The notes under the pieces were generated by a model, which saw only the letters and a program-made list of their open reading frames with translations, made no database searches and was not told the DNA's origin. 64,000 nucleotides of DNA. It comes from an uncultured Tessaracoccus sp. GTDB taxonomy: Bacteria; Actinomycetota; Actinomycetes; Propionibacteriales; Propionibacteriaceae. The translations under genes and the position numbers were made by a program. The stretch is taken from NCBI RefSeq assembly GCF_943914565.1, contig NZ_CALUCN010000002.1, positions 62,001 through 126,000 on the forward strand, given 5' to 3'. Below, in pieces: positions 49,182-58,784 of this stretch (the first letter of the stretch is position 1; every line of letters starts with the position of its first letter).

Positions 49182-50022
49182 GCGTCGTCGGCGAACCGGG
49201 CACCGCTCCCAGCGGCGCTTCATCCCCGTCCACGTCGTGCTGCTGCTGGGCGGCGTGTTCATGGTGTTCCCGTTCCTGTACCAGATCCTCATGTCGCTCT
49301 CGACGAACACCGAGATCCAGCAGGTGCCGCCGTCGTTCATCCCCGACCAGTGGCAGTTCGGCAACTACGTCGAGGTGTTCCAGCGGCTGCCGTTCCTGTC
49401 GCAGTTCTGGGTCTCGGTGCTCATCACCGTGCTGCGCGTCGGCGGACAGCTGCTGCTGTGCTCGCTCGCGGGCTACGCGTTCGCGCGCATGCGCTTCACC
49501 GGGCGCGGCGTGTTGTTCGGGATGCTGCTGGCGATCCTCATGGTGCCCAGCCAGTCCTACCTGATCGGGCAGTACGAGATCGTCCGCGACCTCGACCTGC
49601 TGAACACGCCGTGGGGCATCGTGCTGCCGGGGCTGTTCTCGGCGTTCGGGGTGTTCCTCATGCGCCAGTCGTTCGTGAACCTCCCGTACGAGCTCGAGGA
49701 GGCCGCCCGGTTGGACGGCTGCAACCCGTGGCAGACCTTCTGGAAGGTGATGTTCCCGCTGGTCAGGCCGGGGCTGTTCGCCGTCGCGATCACGACGACG
49801 CTGTGGTCCTGGAACGACCTCCTGTGGCCGCTCATCGTCACGACGCGGGAGGAGTCGATGCCGCTCAGCGTGGGCATCGCGACGCTCGCGGGCCAGCACT
49901 CGACCGAGTACGCGATGATGATGGCCGCCTCGGTGATGGCGATGGCACCGATCTTCGCGTTGTTCTTCTCGATGCAGAAGCGCGTGATCGCGGGCCTGGC
50001 CACGTCGGGCCTCAAGGGGTAG
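49174..50022 (+). CDS. ABC sugar transporter permease (MalG/UgpE type)
   Basis: A 282-aa second permease subunit. A basic N-terminus and six helices are followed by the EAA loop 'ELEEAARLDGCNPWQTFWKVMFPLVRP'. No ABC ATPase gene follows, as usual for CUT1 systems that share a common ATPase; the UgpC/MsmX-type fragment at the left edge of the window is a candidate partner. Its 3' end overlaps the convergent ArsA-like gene by 11 nt. Confidence 0.9.
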   Translation: MSERRRRTGHRSQRRFIPVHVVLLLGGVFMVFPFLYQILMSLSTNTEIQQVPPSFIPDQWQFGNYVEVFQRLPFLSQFWVSVLITVLRVGGQLLLCSLAGYAFARMRFTGRGVLFGMLLAILMVPSQSYLIGQYEIVRDLDLLNTPWGIVLPGLFSAFGVFLMRQSFVNLPYELEEAARLDGCNPWQTFWKVMFPLVRPGLFAVAITTTLWSWNDLLWPLIVTTREESMPLSVGIATLAGQHSTEYAMMMAASVMAMAPIFALFFSMQKRVIAGLATSGLKG

Positions 50023-50983
50023 CGGGGCCGGCGAGCAACGCCGCGAGCCGGGCGACGCCCTCCTCGCCCGAGGGGTGGCCCGGCACCAGCGGCAGCTGCT
50101 GCACCGGCACGTCGGGCAGCGCCGACGCGAGCCGCGCGACCTGGACGTCCTCCAGCGCGCGGCGCTCGGCGAGCCACCGTCCCTGGTCGGCGGGCGAGCG
50201 TCGGTTCACGACGACGGCGTCCAGGGCAACGTCGAGCTCGTGGAGTTGCCGCGCGAGCTCGACCGACTCGTCGACCGGCATCGGCTCGGCGATCGTGACG
50301 AGCACGAAGCCGGCCTCGTCGTGCAGCACGTCGCGCAGCCGCGCGAAGCGTTCCCGACGGCGGATCAGCGTCCTGCGCAGCGCGGCGTCGCGGTCGGTCG
50401 GGCCCTCCTCCCGACGGGGGATGAGCGCACCCATCGCCGCCTGGAACTGCTCGGAGCGCGACCGACTCCGCAGCAGCGTCTCGGCCCACGTCGTGAGCTG
50501 CTCGGGCAGCATCAGCAGCCGCAGGGTGTGGCCGGTGGGTGCGGTGTCGAAGACGACGACGTCGTGGCTCGCCAGCCCGTCGGTGACCGCGTCGGCGACA
50601 CGTTCGAGCATCGCGGACTCGTGGCTGCCCGGCGCGTGCCGGGCGCCGTCGAGGTGCCGCATGGCCGGGGCGTGCAGCCGCTCGGGCAGCAGCCGTCGCA
50701 TCTGGTGCGCGACCGCGTCGAAGTGCCGCTCGACGACGGTCCTCGGGTCGATCTCGACGCCGTCGACCCGGCCGGGCCCCGACGCGAGGAGCGTGGGCTC
50801 GTCGCCGACCGAGCGTCCCCAGAGGTGGCCGAGGTTGTGCGCCGGGTCGGTCGAGACGAGCAGGACGCGCTGGCCGGCGCGCATGCGGGCGTGGGCGAGC
50901 GCGGAGCTCACCGACGTCTTGCCCACGCCGCCCTTGCCACCGACGAACAGCACCCGACGGTCGTGCACCGCGTTCAGCAGCAT
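50012..50983 (-). CDS. ArsA/Get3-like ATPase
   Basis: A 323-aa soluble P-loop ATPase of the anion-transporting (ArsA/GET3) family. The deviant Walker A 'GGKGGVGKTS' (15-24) has the signature lysine, 'STDPAHNLGHLWG' is switch I, and 'VVFDTAPTGHTLRLLMLP' is switch II. No arsenic efflux genes are adjacent. The ATG overlaps the end of the small CC-terminated gene, which lies next to cstA, so a role in handling that small protein or the transporter is plausible. Substrate is unknown. Confidence 0.88.
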   Translation of the reverse strand: MLLNAVHDRRVLFVGGKGGVGKTSVSSALAHARMRAGQRVLLVSTDPAHNLGHLWGRSVGDEPTLLASGPGRVDGVEIDPRTVVERHFDAVAHQMRRLLPERLHAPAMRHLDGARHAPGSHESAMLERVADAVTDGLASHDVVVFDTAPTGHTLRLLMLPEQLTTWAETLLRSRSRSEQFQAAMGALIPRREEGPTDRDAALRRTLIRRRERFARLRDVLHDEAGFVLVTIAEPMPVDESVELARQLHELDVALDAVVVNRRSPADQGRWLAERRALEDVQVARLASALPDVPVQQLPLVPGHPSGEEGVARLAALLAGPATP

Positions 50984-51273
50984 GACAGGTGGTCCAGGGG
51001 TGAGCGCGGCATGCCCATGCGTCGGTGCCAGGCGTGGAAGTCGTCGAAGAGGTACGGCATGAGCTCGGCGCTGTGGTACGCGGCCGGGTCAGGCACGCCG
51101 AGGGCCTCCCCGAGCACGACAAGGGTGAAGAAGTCGTCCTCGTCACGGCGTTCGCGCGCCAAGGTCTGCCGGTACGGGCGGACGTAGAACTCCTCGAGCG
51201 CGCGCGACACCTGGGCGACGCGGTGGGAGACCCGCCCCCACCACGTCGCCGAGGGGTGCTCGTCGCGGGACAC
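50974..51273 (-). CDS. small CC-terminated protein next to cstA ('cory-CC-star' type)
   Basis: A 99-aa soluble protein ending in Cys-Cys-stop ('SPLDHLSCC'), with a central 'EEFYVRPYRQTLARERRDEDDFFTLVVLGEALGVPDPAAYHSAELMPYLFDDFHAWHRRMGM'. I associate it with the group named cory-CC-star. CstA transporters elsewhere need the small YbdD-type partner, which also ends in two cysteines, so this may be the equivalent subunit. The GTG directly abuts the cstA stop, and the 3' end overlaps the ArsA-like gene by 10 nt, so all three are coupled. Confidence 0.72.
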   Translation of the reverse strand: MSRDEHPSATWWGRVSHRVAQVSRALEEFYVRPYRQTLARERRDEDDFFTLVVLGEALGVPDPAAYHSAELMPYLFDDFHAWHRRMGMPRSPLDHLSCC

Positions 51274-53001
51274 TCAGGCGGCTCCCTGCACGGGCTCGTA
51301 GGTGAGGTCGGCGTCCTCGGGCTCGGGCGGCTCGACGCTGGCGCGGCGCATCGCGAGGACGGCCTCGACCGCCACCCAGATGCTCGCGACGATGATGATG
51401 ACGTCGAGCACGAGCAGCAGCATGTCGGGGTCGGCGGGGTCGGTGAAGCTGAGCGCCTGGTTGATCGCGGCCCAGAAGGACATGACGAACACGAACGTGA
51501 GCGGTGCGAGCGCCGGGACCGGGTTGCGGCGCTTGCGGATGAGCATCACGGCGATGATCGCGAGGCTGAGCGCGGCGAGCAGCTGGTTGGTGGTGCCGAA
51601 CAGCGGCCAGATGCGCATGCCGCCCTGCCCGTCGGCGCCCTGCGAGAACGTGAGCGCCATGCCGAGACCCGCGGCGAGGAACGTCGCGACGTACTTGTTC
51701 ACCGAGATCCGCACCGAGCCGGCGGCCTCCTGGATCACGAACCGCATGAGGCGCAGCCCGGTGTCCATCGTCGTCGCGGCGAACAGCACCGCCATCGTCG
51801 CGAGCACGGTCGCGCTCAGCGACGCGGGCAGGCCGATCCCCTGCTCCATGAGGTTGCCGCCGCCCTCGACGAAGGCCGCCACCCCGCCCTCGCCGAAGGC
51901 GCTGTAGATCTCGTGCCAGTGCGACGCGGTGCCGAACCCGCCGGCGACGGCGAGGATCGTGCCGAGCGAGAGGAGGCCCTCGCCGACGGCACCGAAGTAG
52001 CCGACGAAGCGGGCGTCGGTCTCCTTGTCGAGCTGCTTGGAGGAGGTGCCCGAGGAGACGATGCCGTGGAAGCCGGAGATCGCGCCGCAGGCGATGGTGA
52101 CGAACAGCAGCGGGAAGATGCCGGGGGTGCCCTCGGGTACGGCGGTGTTGATGACGGGCGCGACGACCGTCGTGGCGTCGGTGCCCATGACGGCCCCGAC
52201 GAGCACCGCCGCGTAGAGCAGTGCGAGCCCGACGAAGAGCTGGACGCCGTTGATGTAGTCACGCGGCTGCAGCAGCAGCCACACCGGCAGCAACGAGGCC
52301 GCCGCACCGTAGAGGAACAGCACGATGATCCAGAACGCGGCCGGGCCGATGCCCAGGAAGTCCTCGGGCAGGACCACGGGGACGCGGTCGCCCAGGACGA
52401 TGAGCGCGTAGAGGGCGACCACGCCGACGACCGTCACCGGCAGCAGCGGCCACTTGGCGCGGTAGATCGCGAGCCCCACGAGCAGCGCGACGACGATCGC
52501 GCCCCACGCGGGGATCACCGAGCTGGGCGTGTTGATGAGCAGCCCGGTGATGACCACCGCGAACGCGGTGACCACCATGAGCAGCACGAGGAAGATCACC
52601 ACGAGGAACAGGTACGAGCCGCGACGGCCGATGTAGCGCGCGGAGAGCGACCCGATCGATCGGCCCTTGTTGCGGTGCGAGGCCCACAGCGCGCCGAGGT
52701 CGTGCATGCCCGCGAAGAACACGGTGCCGAGCGTCACCCACAGGAACGCCGGTAGCCAGCCCCAGATCACGGCGACGGCGGGGCCGACGATCGGTGCCGC
52801 CCCGGCGACGGACGTGAAGTGGTGTCCCCACAGGATGAACCGGTTGGTCGGCACGTAGTCGATGCCGTCGTTCATCTCGTGCGCGGGCGTCACGAAGTCG
52901 TCGTCGAGCCGGAACACCTTCTCGGCCAGGTACTTCGAGTAGACGAGATAGCCGAAGGCGACGATGGCCAGGCCGATGACCATGAGCACGAGTGAGCTCA
53001 T
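51274..53001 (-). CDS. cstA: carbon starvation protein A (CstA) family transporter
   Basis: A 575-aa transporter with about sixteen predicted helices. CstA hallmarks: 'EMNDGIDYVPTNRFILWGHHFTSVAGAAPIVGPAVAVIWGWLPAFLWVTLGTVFFAGMHDLGALWAS' in the N-half and 'IACGAISGFHGIVSSGTSSKQL' and 'PLFGTTNQLLAALSLA' in the C-half. Family members import pyruvate or peptides during carbon limitation. Pyruvate uptake would fit a lactate/pyruvate-based propionic fermentation. First gene of cstA-CC protein-ArsA-like ATPase. Confidence 0.92.
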   Translation of the reverse strand: MSSLVLMVIGLAIVAFGYLVYSKYLAEKVFRLDDDFVTPAHEMNDGIDYVPTNRFILWGHHFTSVAGAAPIVGPAVAVIWGWLPAFLWVTLGTVFFAGMHDLGALWASHRNKGRSIGSLSARYIGRRGSYLFLVVIFLVLLMVVTAFAVVITGLLINTPSSVIPAWGAIVVALLVGLAIYRAKWPLLPVTVVGVVALYALIVLGDRVPVVLPEDFLGIGPAAFWIIVLFLYGAAASLLPVWLLLQPRDYINGVQLFVGLALLYAAVLVGAVMGTDATTVVAPVINTAVPEGTPGIFPLLFVTIACGAISGFHGIVSSGTSSKQLDKETDARFVGYFGAVGEGLLSLGTILAVAGGFGTASHWHEIYSAFGEGGVAAFVEGGGNLMEQGIGLPASLSATVLATMAVLFAATTMDTGLRLMRFVIQEAAGSVRISVNKYVATFLAAGLGMALTFSQGADGQGGMRIWPLFGTTNQLLAALSLAIIAVMLIRKRRNPVPALAPLTFVFVMSFWAAINQALSFTDPADPDMLLLVLDVIIIVASIWVAVEAVLAMRRASVEPPEPEDADLTYEPVQGAA

Positions 53002-53081
53002 CGTTGGGCTCCTTGGGGCAGGGGTGAAACCGATGACGGCAACTCAAGCAAACGCGGCGGGTCGTGGGAAGCCGTCGGGGG

Positions 53082-53110
53082 TAACGATTGCATAACGTTG
53101 CACGTTCAAC
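53082..53110. promoter_or_regulatory. AACGTTGCA-type repeats upstream of cstA and tdh
   Basis: AACGATTGCA (53083) and AACGTTGCA (53094) are direct repeats 11 bp apart, followed by CACGTT in inverted orientation. The patch is markedly A/T-richer than its surroundings and lies between divergent cstA and tdh. I read it as a candidate operator for an unknown regulator. Confidence 0.45.
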
Positions 53111-53207
53111 CGCCGGCGTCCACGTGCTGACTTCGCCTCGAGCCCGGTTCCGGGGGCGCGCCTGCGCGCGCGGGCGGGCACCAGTACGCTGAGTGCGAGG
53201 AGGCAGC

Positions 53208-54236
53208 GTGAAGGCCATTGCAAAGACGCAGCCCGGCGACGGGCTCGAACTCATCGAGGTCCCGGACCCCACACCCGGGCCCAACGACGTCGTCATCAAG
53301 GTGTCCCGCACCGGCATCTGCGGCACCGACGTCCACATCGACCGCTGGGACGGCTGGGCGGCGAAGACCGTCGAGACCCCCAGGATCATCGGCCACGAGT
53401 TCGCCGGCACGATCGTCGAGGTCGGCTCGGCGGTCAAGGATCTCGAGGTCGGCCAATTCGTCTCCGGCGAGGGGCACTACGTCTGCGGCCGGTGCCGCGC
53501 GTGCCTCGCCGGGCGGCGCGAGGTCTGCGCGAACACCAAGGGGATCGGCTACGCCGTCGACGGCGCCATGTGCGAGTACTTCGTCATGCCCGCCGGCAAC
53601 GTGTGGGTGCACCCCGAGGAGATCGACAAGGATGTCGCCGCGATCTTCGACCCTTACGGCAACGCGGTCCACACCGCGCTGCAGTTCCGGTGCCTCGCCG
53701 AGGACGTGCTCGTCTCCGGCGCCGGCCCGATCGGGATCATGGCGGCGCTCGTCGCGCAGTTCCAGGGGGCGCGCAACGTCGTGCTCACCGATCTCGCCGA
53801 CGAGCGGCTCGAGCTCGCCCGCAGCCTCGGCATCACCCAGACCGTCAACGTCGGGGAGGAGTCCCTGCGCGACGTGTACCCGCGGCTGGGCGTGCGCGAG
53901 GGCTTCGACGTGGGGCTCGAGATGTCCGGCTCCCCCGTCGCGCTGCGCTCGATGATCGACCACATGGTCCACGGCGGGCGCATCGCGATGCTCGGCACCC
54001 CCGTGGGCGAGGTGAGCCTCGGCCTCAGCAAGGTGATCTTCAACATGCTCACCCTGCAGGGCGTCACCGGACGTCGCATCTTCGAGACCTGGTATCAGGG
54101 CACCGCGCTCATCTCCGCAGGACTCGACATCGCCGGCATCATCACCGACCGATTCCACTACACCGACTTCGCCGAGGCCTTCGCCGTCGCCGGCAACGGA
54201 CGATCCGGCAAGGTCATCATGGACTGGGAGGACTGA
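53208..54236 (+). CDS. tdh: L-threonine 3-dehydrogenase
   Basis: A zinc-dependent medium-chain dehydrogenase of 342 aa oxidising threonine to 2-amino-3-oxobutyrate with NAD+. Seen: catalytic-zinc residues in 'TGICGTDVHID' (Cys) and 'IIGHEFAG' (His, Glu), four structural-zinc cysteines in 'CGRCRACLAGRREVC', the nucleotide loop 'VSGAGPIGIMAA', and 'AAIFDPYGNAVHTAL', typical of Tdh. GAGGAGG precedes GTG 53208 and a TACGCT -10 is at 53185-53190. kbl follows after 2 nt, so both steps of threonine breakdown are cotranscribed. Confidence 0.94.
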   Translation: MKAIAKTQPGDGLELIEVPDPTPGPNDVVIKVSRTGICGTDVHIDRWDGWAAKTVETPRIIGHEFAGTIVEVGSAVKDLEVGQFVSGEGHYVCGRCRACLAGRREVCANTKGIGYAVDGAMCEYFVMPAGNVWVHPEEIDKDVAAIFDPYGNAVHTALQFRCLAEDVLVSGAGPIGIMAALVAQFQGARNVVLTDLADERLELARSLGITQTVNVGEESLRDVYPRLGVREGFDVGLEMSGSPVALRSMIDHMVHGGRIAMLGTPVGEVSLGLSKVIFNMLTLQGVTGRRIFETWYQGTALISAGLDIAGIITDRFHYTDFAEAFAVAGNGRSGKVIMDWED

Positions 54237-54238
54237 CC

Positions 54239-55435
54239 ATGTACGACAGGATGCAGGCCGACCTGCGCGCGTCGCTGGACCAGCTGCGCGAGGAGGGCCT
54301 CTACAAGGACGAGGCGGCGCTCGCCAGCCCGCAGGCGGCGCACATCGCCACCGAGGACGGCCGCGACGACGTGCTGAACCTCTGCGCGAACAACTACCTC
54401 GGGCTCGCCGACTCCCCCGAGCTCGTCGCTGCCGCCAAGCAGGCGCTCGACGAGTGGGGCTTCGGCATGGCCTCGGTGCGCTTCATCTGCGGCACGCAGA
54501 CCCAGCACAAGCAGCTCGAGGCCGCGATCACCGACTTCCTCCACCCGGGCGCCGAGGGCTGGGACACCATCCTCTACTCCTCGTGCTTCGACGCCAACGG
54601 CGGCCTCTTCGAGCCGCTGCTGGGCCCCGAGGACGCAATCATCTCCGACCAGCTCAACCACGCGTCGATCATCGACGGGGTGCGGCTGTGCAAGGCCCAG
54701 CGACGTCGCTACCGCAACCGCGACATGGCCGACCTCGAGGCGCAGCTGCAGGCCGCGAAGGACGCGCGCTACCGGATGATCGCCACCGACGGCGTGTTCT
54801 CGATGGACGGCACCCTCGCCCCGCTCGACGAGATCTGCGCACTCGCGGACCGCTACGACGCGCTGGTGTTCGTCGACGACTCGCACGCCGTCGGCTTCAC
54901 CGGCGCCACCGGTGCCGGCACGCCCGAGCTGTTCGGGGTGCAGGACCGCGTCGACGTTATCACGGGCACGCTCGGCAAGGCCCTGGGCGGCGCCTCCGGC
55001 GGGTACACCTGTGCGCGCGCCGAGATGGTGGAGATGCTGCGGCAGCGTTCGCGCCCGTACCTGTTCTCGAACTCGCTCGCGCCCGCGATCACCGGCGCGA
55101 CGCTCCGGGTGCTCGAGCTCATCCGCGGCTCGGCGGACCTGCTGGAGCGGCTGCGCGAGAACACCGAGTACTTCCGGCGCGAGATGACCGAGCGCGGCTT
55201 CGAGATCCCGGAGTCGACGCACCCGATCGTGCCGGTCATGATCGGCGACGCGGTGCGCGCGGCCCGGATGGCCGACGAGGTGCTCGCCCGCGGCGTGTAC
55301 GTCCGGGCGTTCAGCTACCCCGTCGTGCCGAAGGGGCAGGCCAGGATCCGCACCCAGTTGAGCGCGACGCTCACCCGTGCCGACCTCGACCGCGCGATCA
55401 CCGCGTTCGAGCAGGCGCGCGACGCCGTGGACTGA
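54239..55435 (+). CDS. kbl: glycine C-acetyltransferase (2-amino-3-ketobutyrate CoA ligase)
   Basis: PLP enzyme of the alpha-oxoamine synthase family, 398 aa. It splits the tdh product with CoA into glycine and acetyl-CoA. 'LCANNYLGLAD', 'FICGTQTQHKQLE', 'FVDDSHAVGFTGATGAGT' and the PLP lysine in 'VITGTLGKALGGASGGY' are all present. Glycine formed here can enter glyA chemistry. A family A palindrome starts 33 nt after the stop and may end the transcript. Confidence 0.95.
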   Translation: MYDRMQADLRASLDQLREEGLYKDEAALASPQAAHIATEDGRDDVLNLCANNYLGLADSPELVAAAKQALDEWGFGMASVRFICGTQTQHKQLEAAITDFLHPGAEGWDTILYSSCFDANGGLFEPLLGPEDAIISDQLNHASIIDGVRLCKAQRRRYRNRDMADLEAQLQAAKDARYRMIATDGVFSMDGTLAPLDEICALADRYDALVFVDDSHAVGFTGATGAGTPELFGVQDRVDVITGTLGKALGGASGGYTCARAEMVEMLRQRSRPYLFSNSLAPAITGATLRVLELIRGSADLLERLRENTEYFRREMTERGFEIPESTHPIVPVMIGDAVRAARMADEVLARGVYVRAFSYPVVPKGQARIRTQLSATLTRADLDRAITAFEQARDAVD

Positions 55436-55467
55436 CCGTCGGCTCCGGCTCCGCCCCGGGACTCGGC

Positions 55468-55520
55468 GGACGCAAACGGGGAGGCCTTCGCGCAGTGCGA
55501 AGGCCTCCCCGTTTGCGTCC
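55468..55520. repeat. family A palindromic repeat, copy 3
   Basis: A perfect 24-bp stem (55468-55491 with 55497-55520, 5-nt loop GCAGT) shares the GGGGAGGCCTT core with copies 1 and 2. It lies behind kbl and could terminate it. Confidence 0.85.
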
Positions 55521-55632
55521 TCGAAGGGGATTCGTGAGCGCAGATGAGCATTCTCGTGCAAATTTCACGCAGTCGTTCTGAGCGGGCTAGAGTGACAGGC
55601 ACAACCCGCTGGTCGCGCCCCAAAGGAGTGGA

Positions 55633-57507
<1,875 letters not shown>

Positions 57508-57521
57508 CCACGCGAGCGACG

Positions 57522-57566
57522 AACGGCGAGGGGCCCCGGGCGCGATGCCCGGGGCCCCTCGCCGTT
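57522..57566. terminator. bidirectional terminator between pckG and the VWA gene
   Basis: A perfect 19-bp stem (57522-57540 with 57548-57566) and a 7-nt loop, followed by GTTG, lie 14 nt from each convergent stop codon. Confidence 0.88.
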
Positions 57567-57579
57567 GTTGGCTGGCGGC

Positions 57580-58656
57580 TCAGCAGCCGGTGCTCGGCAG
57601 GCCCGGCCGGTCCTCCGTCGGCTGCGCCGGGGCCGGCGTCGACTCCGCGGGCTCCGGCTTCGGCTCGGCGGGGGTCGGCTCAGCAGGCTCCGGGTCCGCA
57701 GGCTCGGGCTGCGACGGTGCAGGCTTCGGGGCCGGCACGTCACCGACGGTGATGGTGATGCACTGCTCGGCCTTCGCGCCGTCCTCGGTGGTGGCCCGGA
57801 CGGTCACGGTGTACTCGCCCTTCGTGAGCGCGCCGAGCTTGGTGGTCCAGTCGTCGATGATCGCGGTGCCGACCTTGTCGGACAGGTCCTGCTTCTCGAC
57901 GACCGTGCCCTGGGCGTCGGTGACGACGAGCGTGAGGCTGTCGACGACGGGCCGCACGCTGGCGGGCAGCTTGGCCTGCAGCGTCGACGGGTCCTCGGCG
58001 TACACGCAGGTCTCGCCCTTGAGGACGTCGGACTTGCACTGCTCCGACTCGGTCGTCGTGTGAATGGTGTGCAGTTCGATGCCGGCGTCCTTGATGCGCT
58101 GCAGCCCATCATTGAGCATCTCCTCCGGGCCGTTGCACTTGCCATCGGTCAGGAAGTAGATGCGTTTGTGCCCTTGGGCGTCCTTCAGCAACTCATGGGC
58201 CCCTTGCAGTGCCCACCCGCAGTTGGTGCCCAGCGAGCTCACCGGATGCCTTTCTGACAGCCACGCGTCGATCTTGGCCATGTCGGTCGTCAACCCGTAC
58301 GGATGCGGCACCTCGGAGAAGTAGACAACGCCCATGTTGATGGAGCGGTCCTTCGACTGCAGCGACTTCAGCAGGGCCTTGCCACCCTGCTGCTCGTGTT
58401 CGAAGACGGACTTGCCCCCGACCTCGGCCTCGGTCGAGCCGGAACCGTCCACGACGAACACGACGTTGGCGCCGTCACCGGCACCGGCACCCACCTTGCC
58501 CGCGACGTCGACCGGTTGCCCGGCCGCCACCGTCGCCTGGTTGGCGGGCTGGTTGATCTCGACGAACAGTTGGGATTCATCGGCGGCGGCCACCCCGGCC
58601 ACCGCGGAACACATCAGCGCGACGGCACTCGCCACCGCAACGAGACGCTTCTTCAC
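57580..58656 (-). CDS. secreted von Willebrand factor A domain protein ending in LPSTGC
   Basis: A 358-aa exported protein. A Sec signal peptide ('KKRLVAVASAVALMCSAVAGVAAA') precedes a VWA domain with the MIDAS motif 'DGSGST', 'GTNCGWALQGAHELL' and 'YFLTDGKCNGPEE', an Ig-like beta domain (about 220-300), and a Pro/Glu-rich spacer built from 'PEPA' units. It ends at LPSTGC. LPSTG matches a sortase LPxTG motif, but the usual hydrophobic anchor and basic tail are missing. Start GTG 58656 is chosen for spacing to GGAG; 58659 is possible. Likely a surface or secreted adhesin-type protein. Confidence 0.85.
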   Translation of the reverse strand: MKKRLVAVASAVALMCSAVAGVAAADESQLFVEINQPANQATVAAGQPVDVAGKVGAGAGDGANVVFVVDGSGSTEAEVGGKSVFEHEQQGGKALLKSLQSKDRSINMGVVYFSEVPHPYGLTTDMAKIDAWLSERHPVSSLGTNCGWALQGAHELLKDAQGHKRIYFLTDGKCNGPEEMLNDGLQRIKDAGIELHTIHTTTESEQCKSDVLKGETCVYAEDPSTLQAKLPASVRPVVDSLTLVVTDAQGTVVEKQDLSDKVGTAIIDDWTTKLGALTKGEYTVTVRATTEDGAKAEQCITITVGDVPAPKPAPSQPEPADPEPAEPTPAEPKPEPAESTPAPAQPTEDRPGLPSTGC

Positions 58657-58784
58657 CACATTCTCCTGTTGGCTACGTGCGCTGCGACTGCGACGCACGC
58701 CTTGATGGTATCGGTGAACCCGCTGGAACGGCGCATTCGGCAGCGCTTCCCCGGCAGCGGCTTCGATGGAAGGATGGTGCCGTG

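Noticed and set aside
50012..50983. Arsenite efflux function for the ArsA-like ATPase
   Set aside because: There is no arsB/acr3, arsR or arsC nearby. The tight coupling to the CC-terminated protein and cstA points elsewhere.
57522..57600. Frameshift as explanation for the missing anchor after LPSTG
   Set aside because: A terminator follows within 14 nt of the stop codon, leaving no room for a membrane anchor in any frame.
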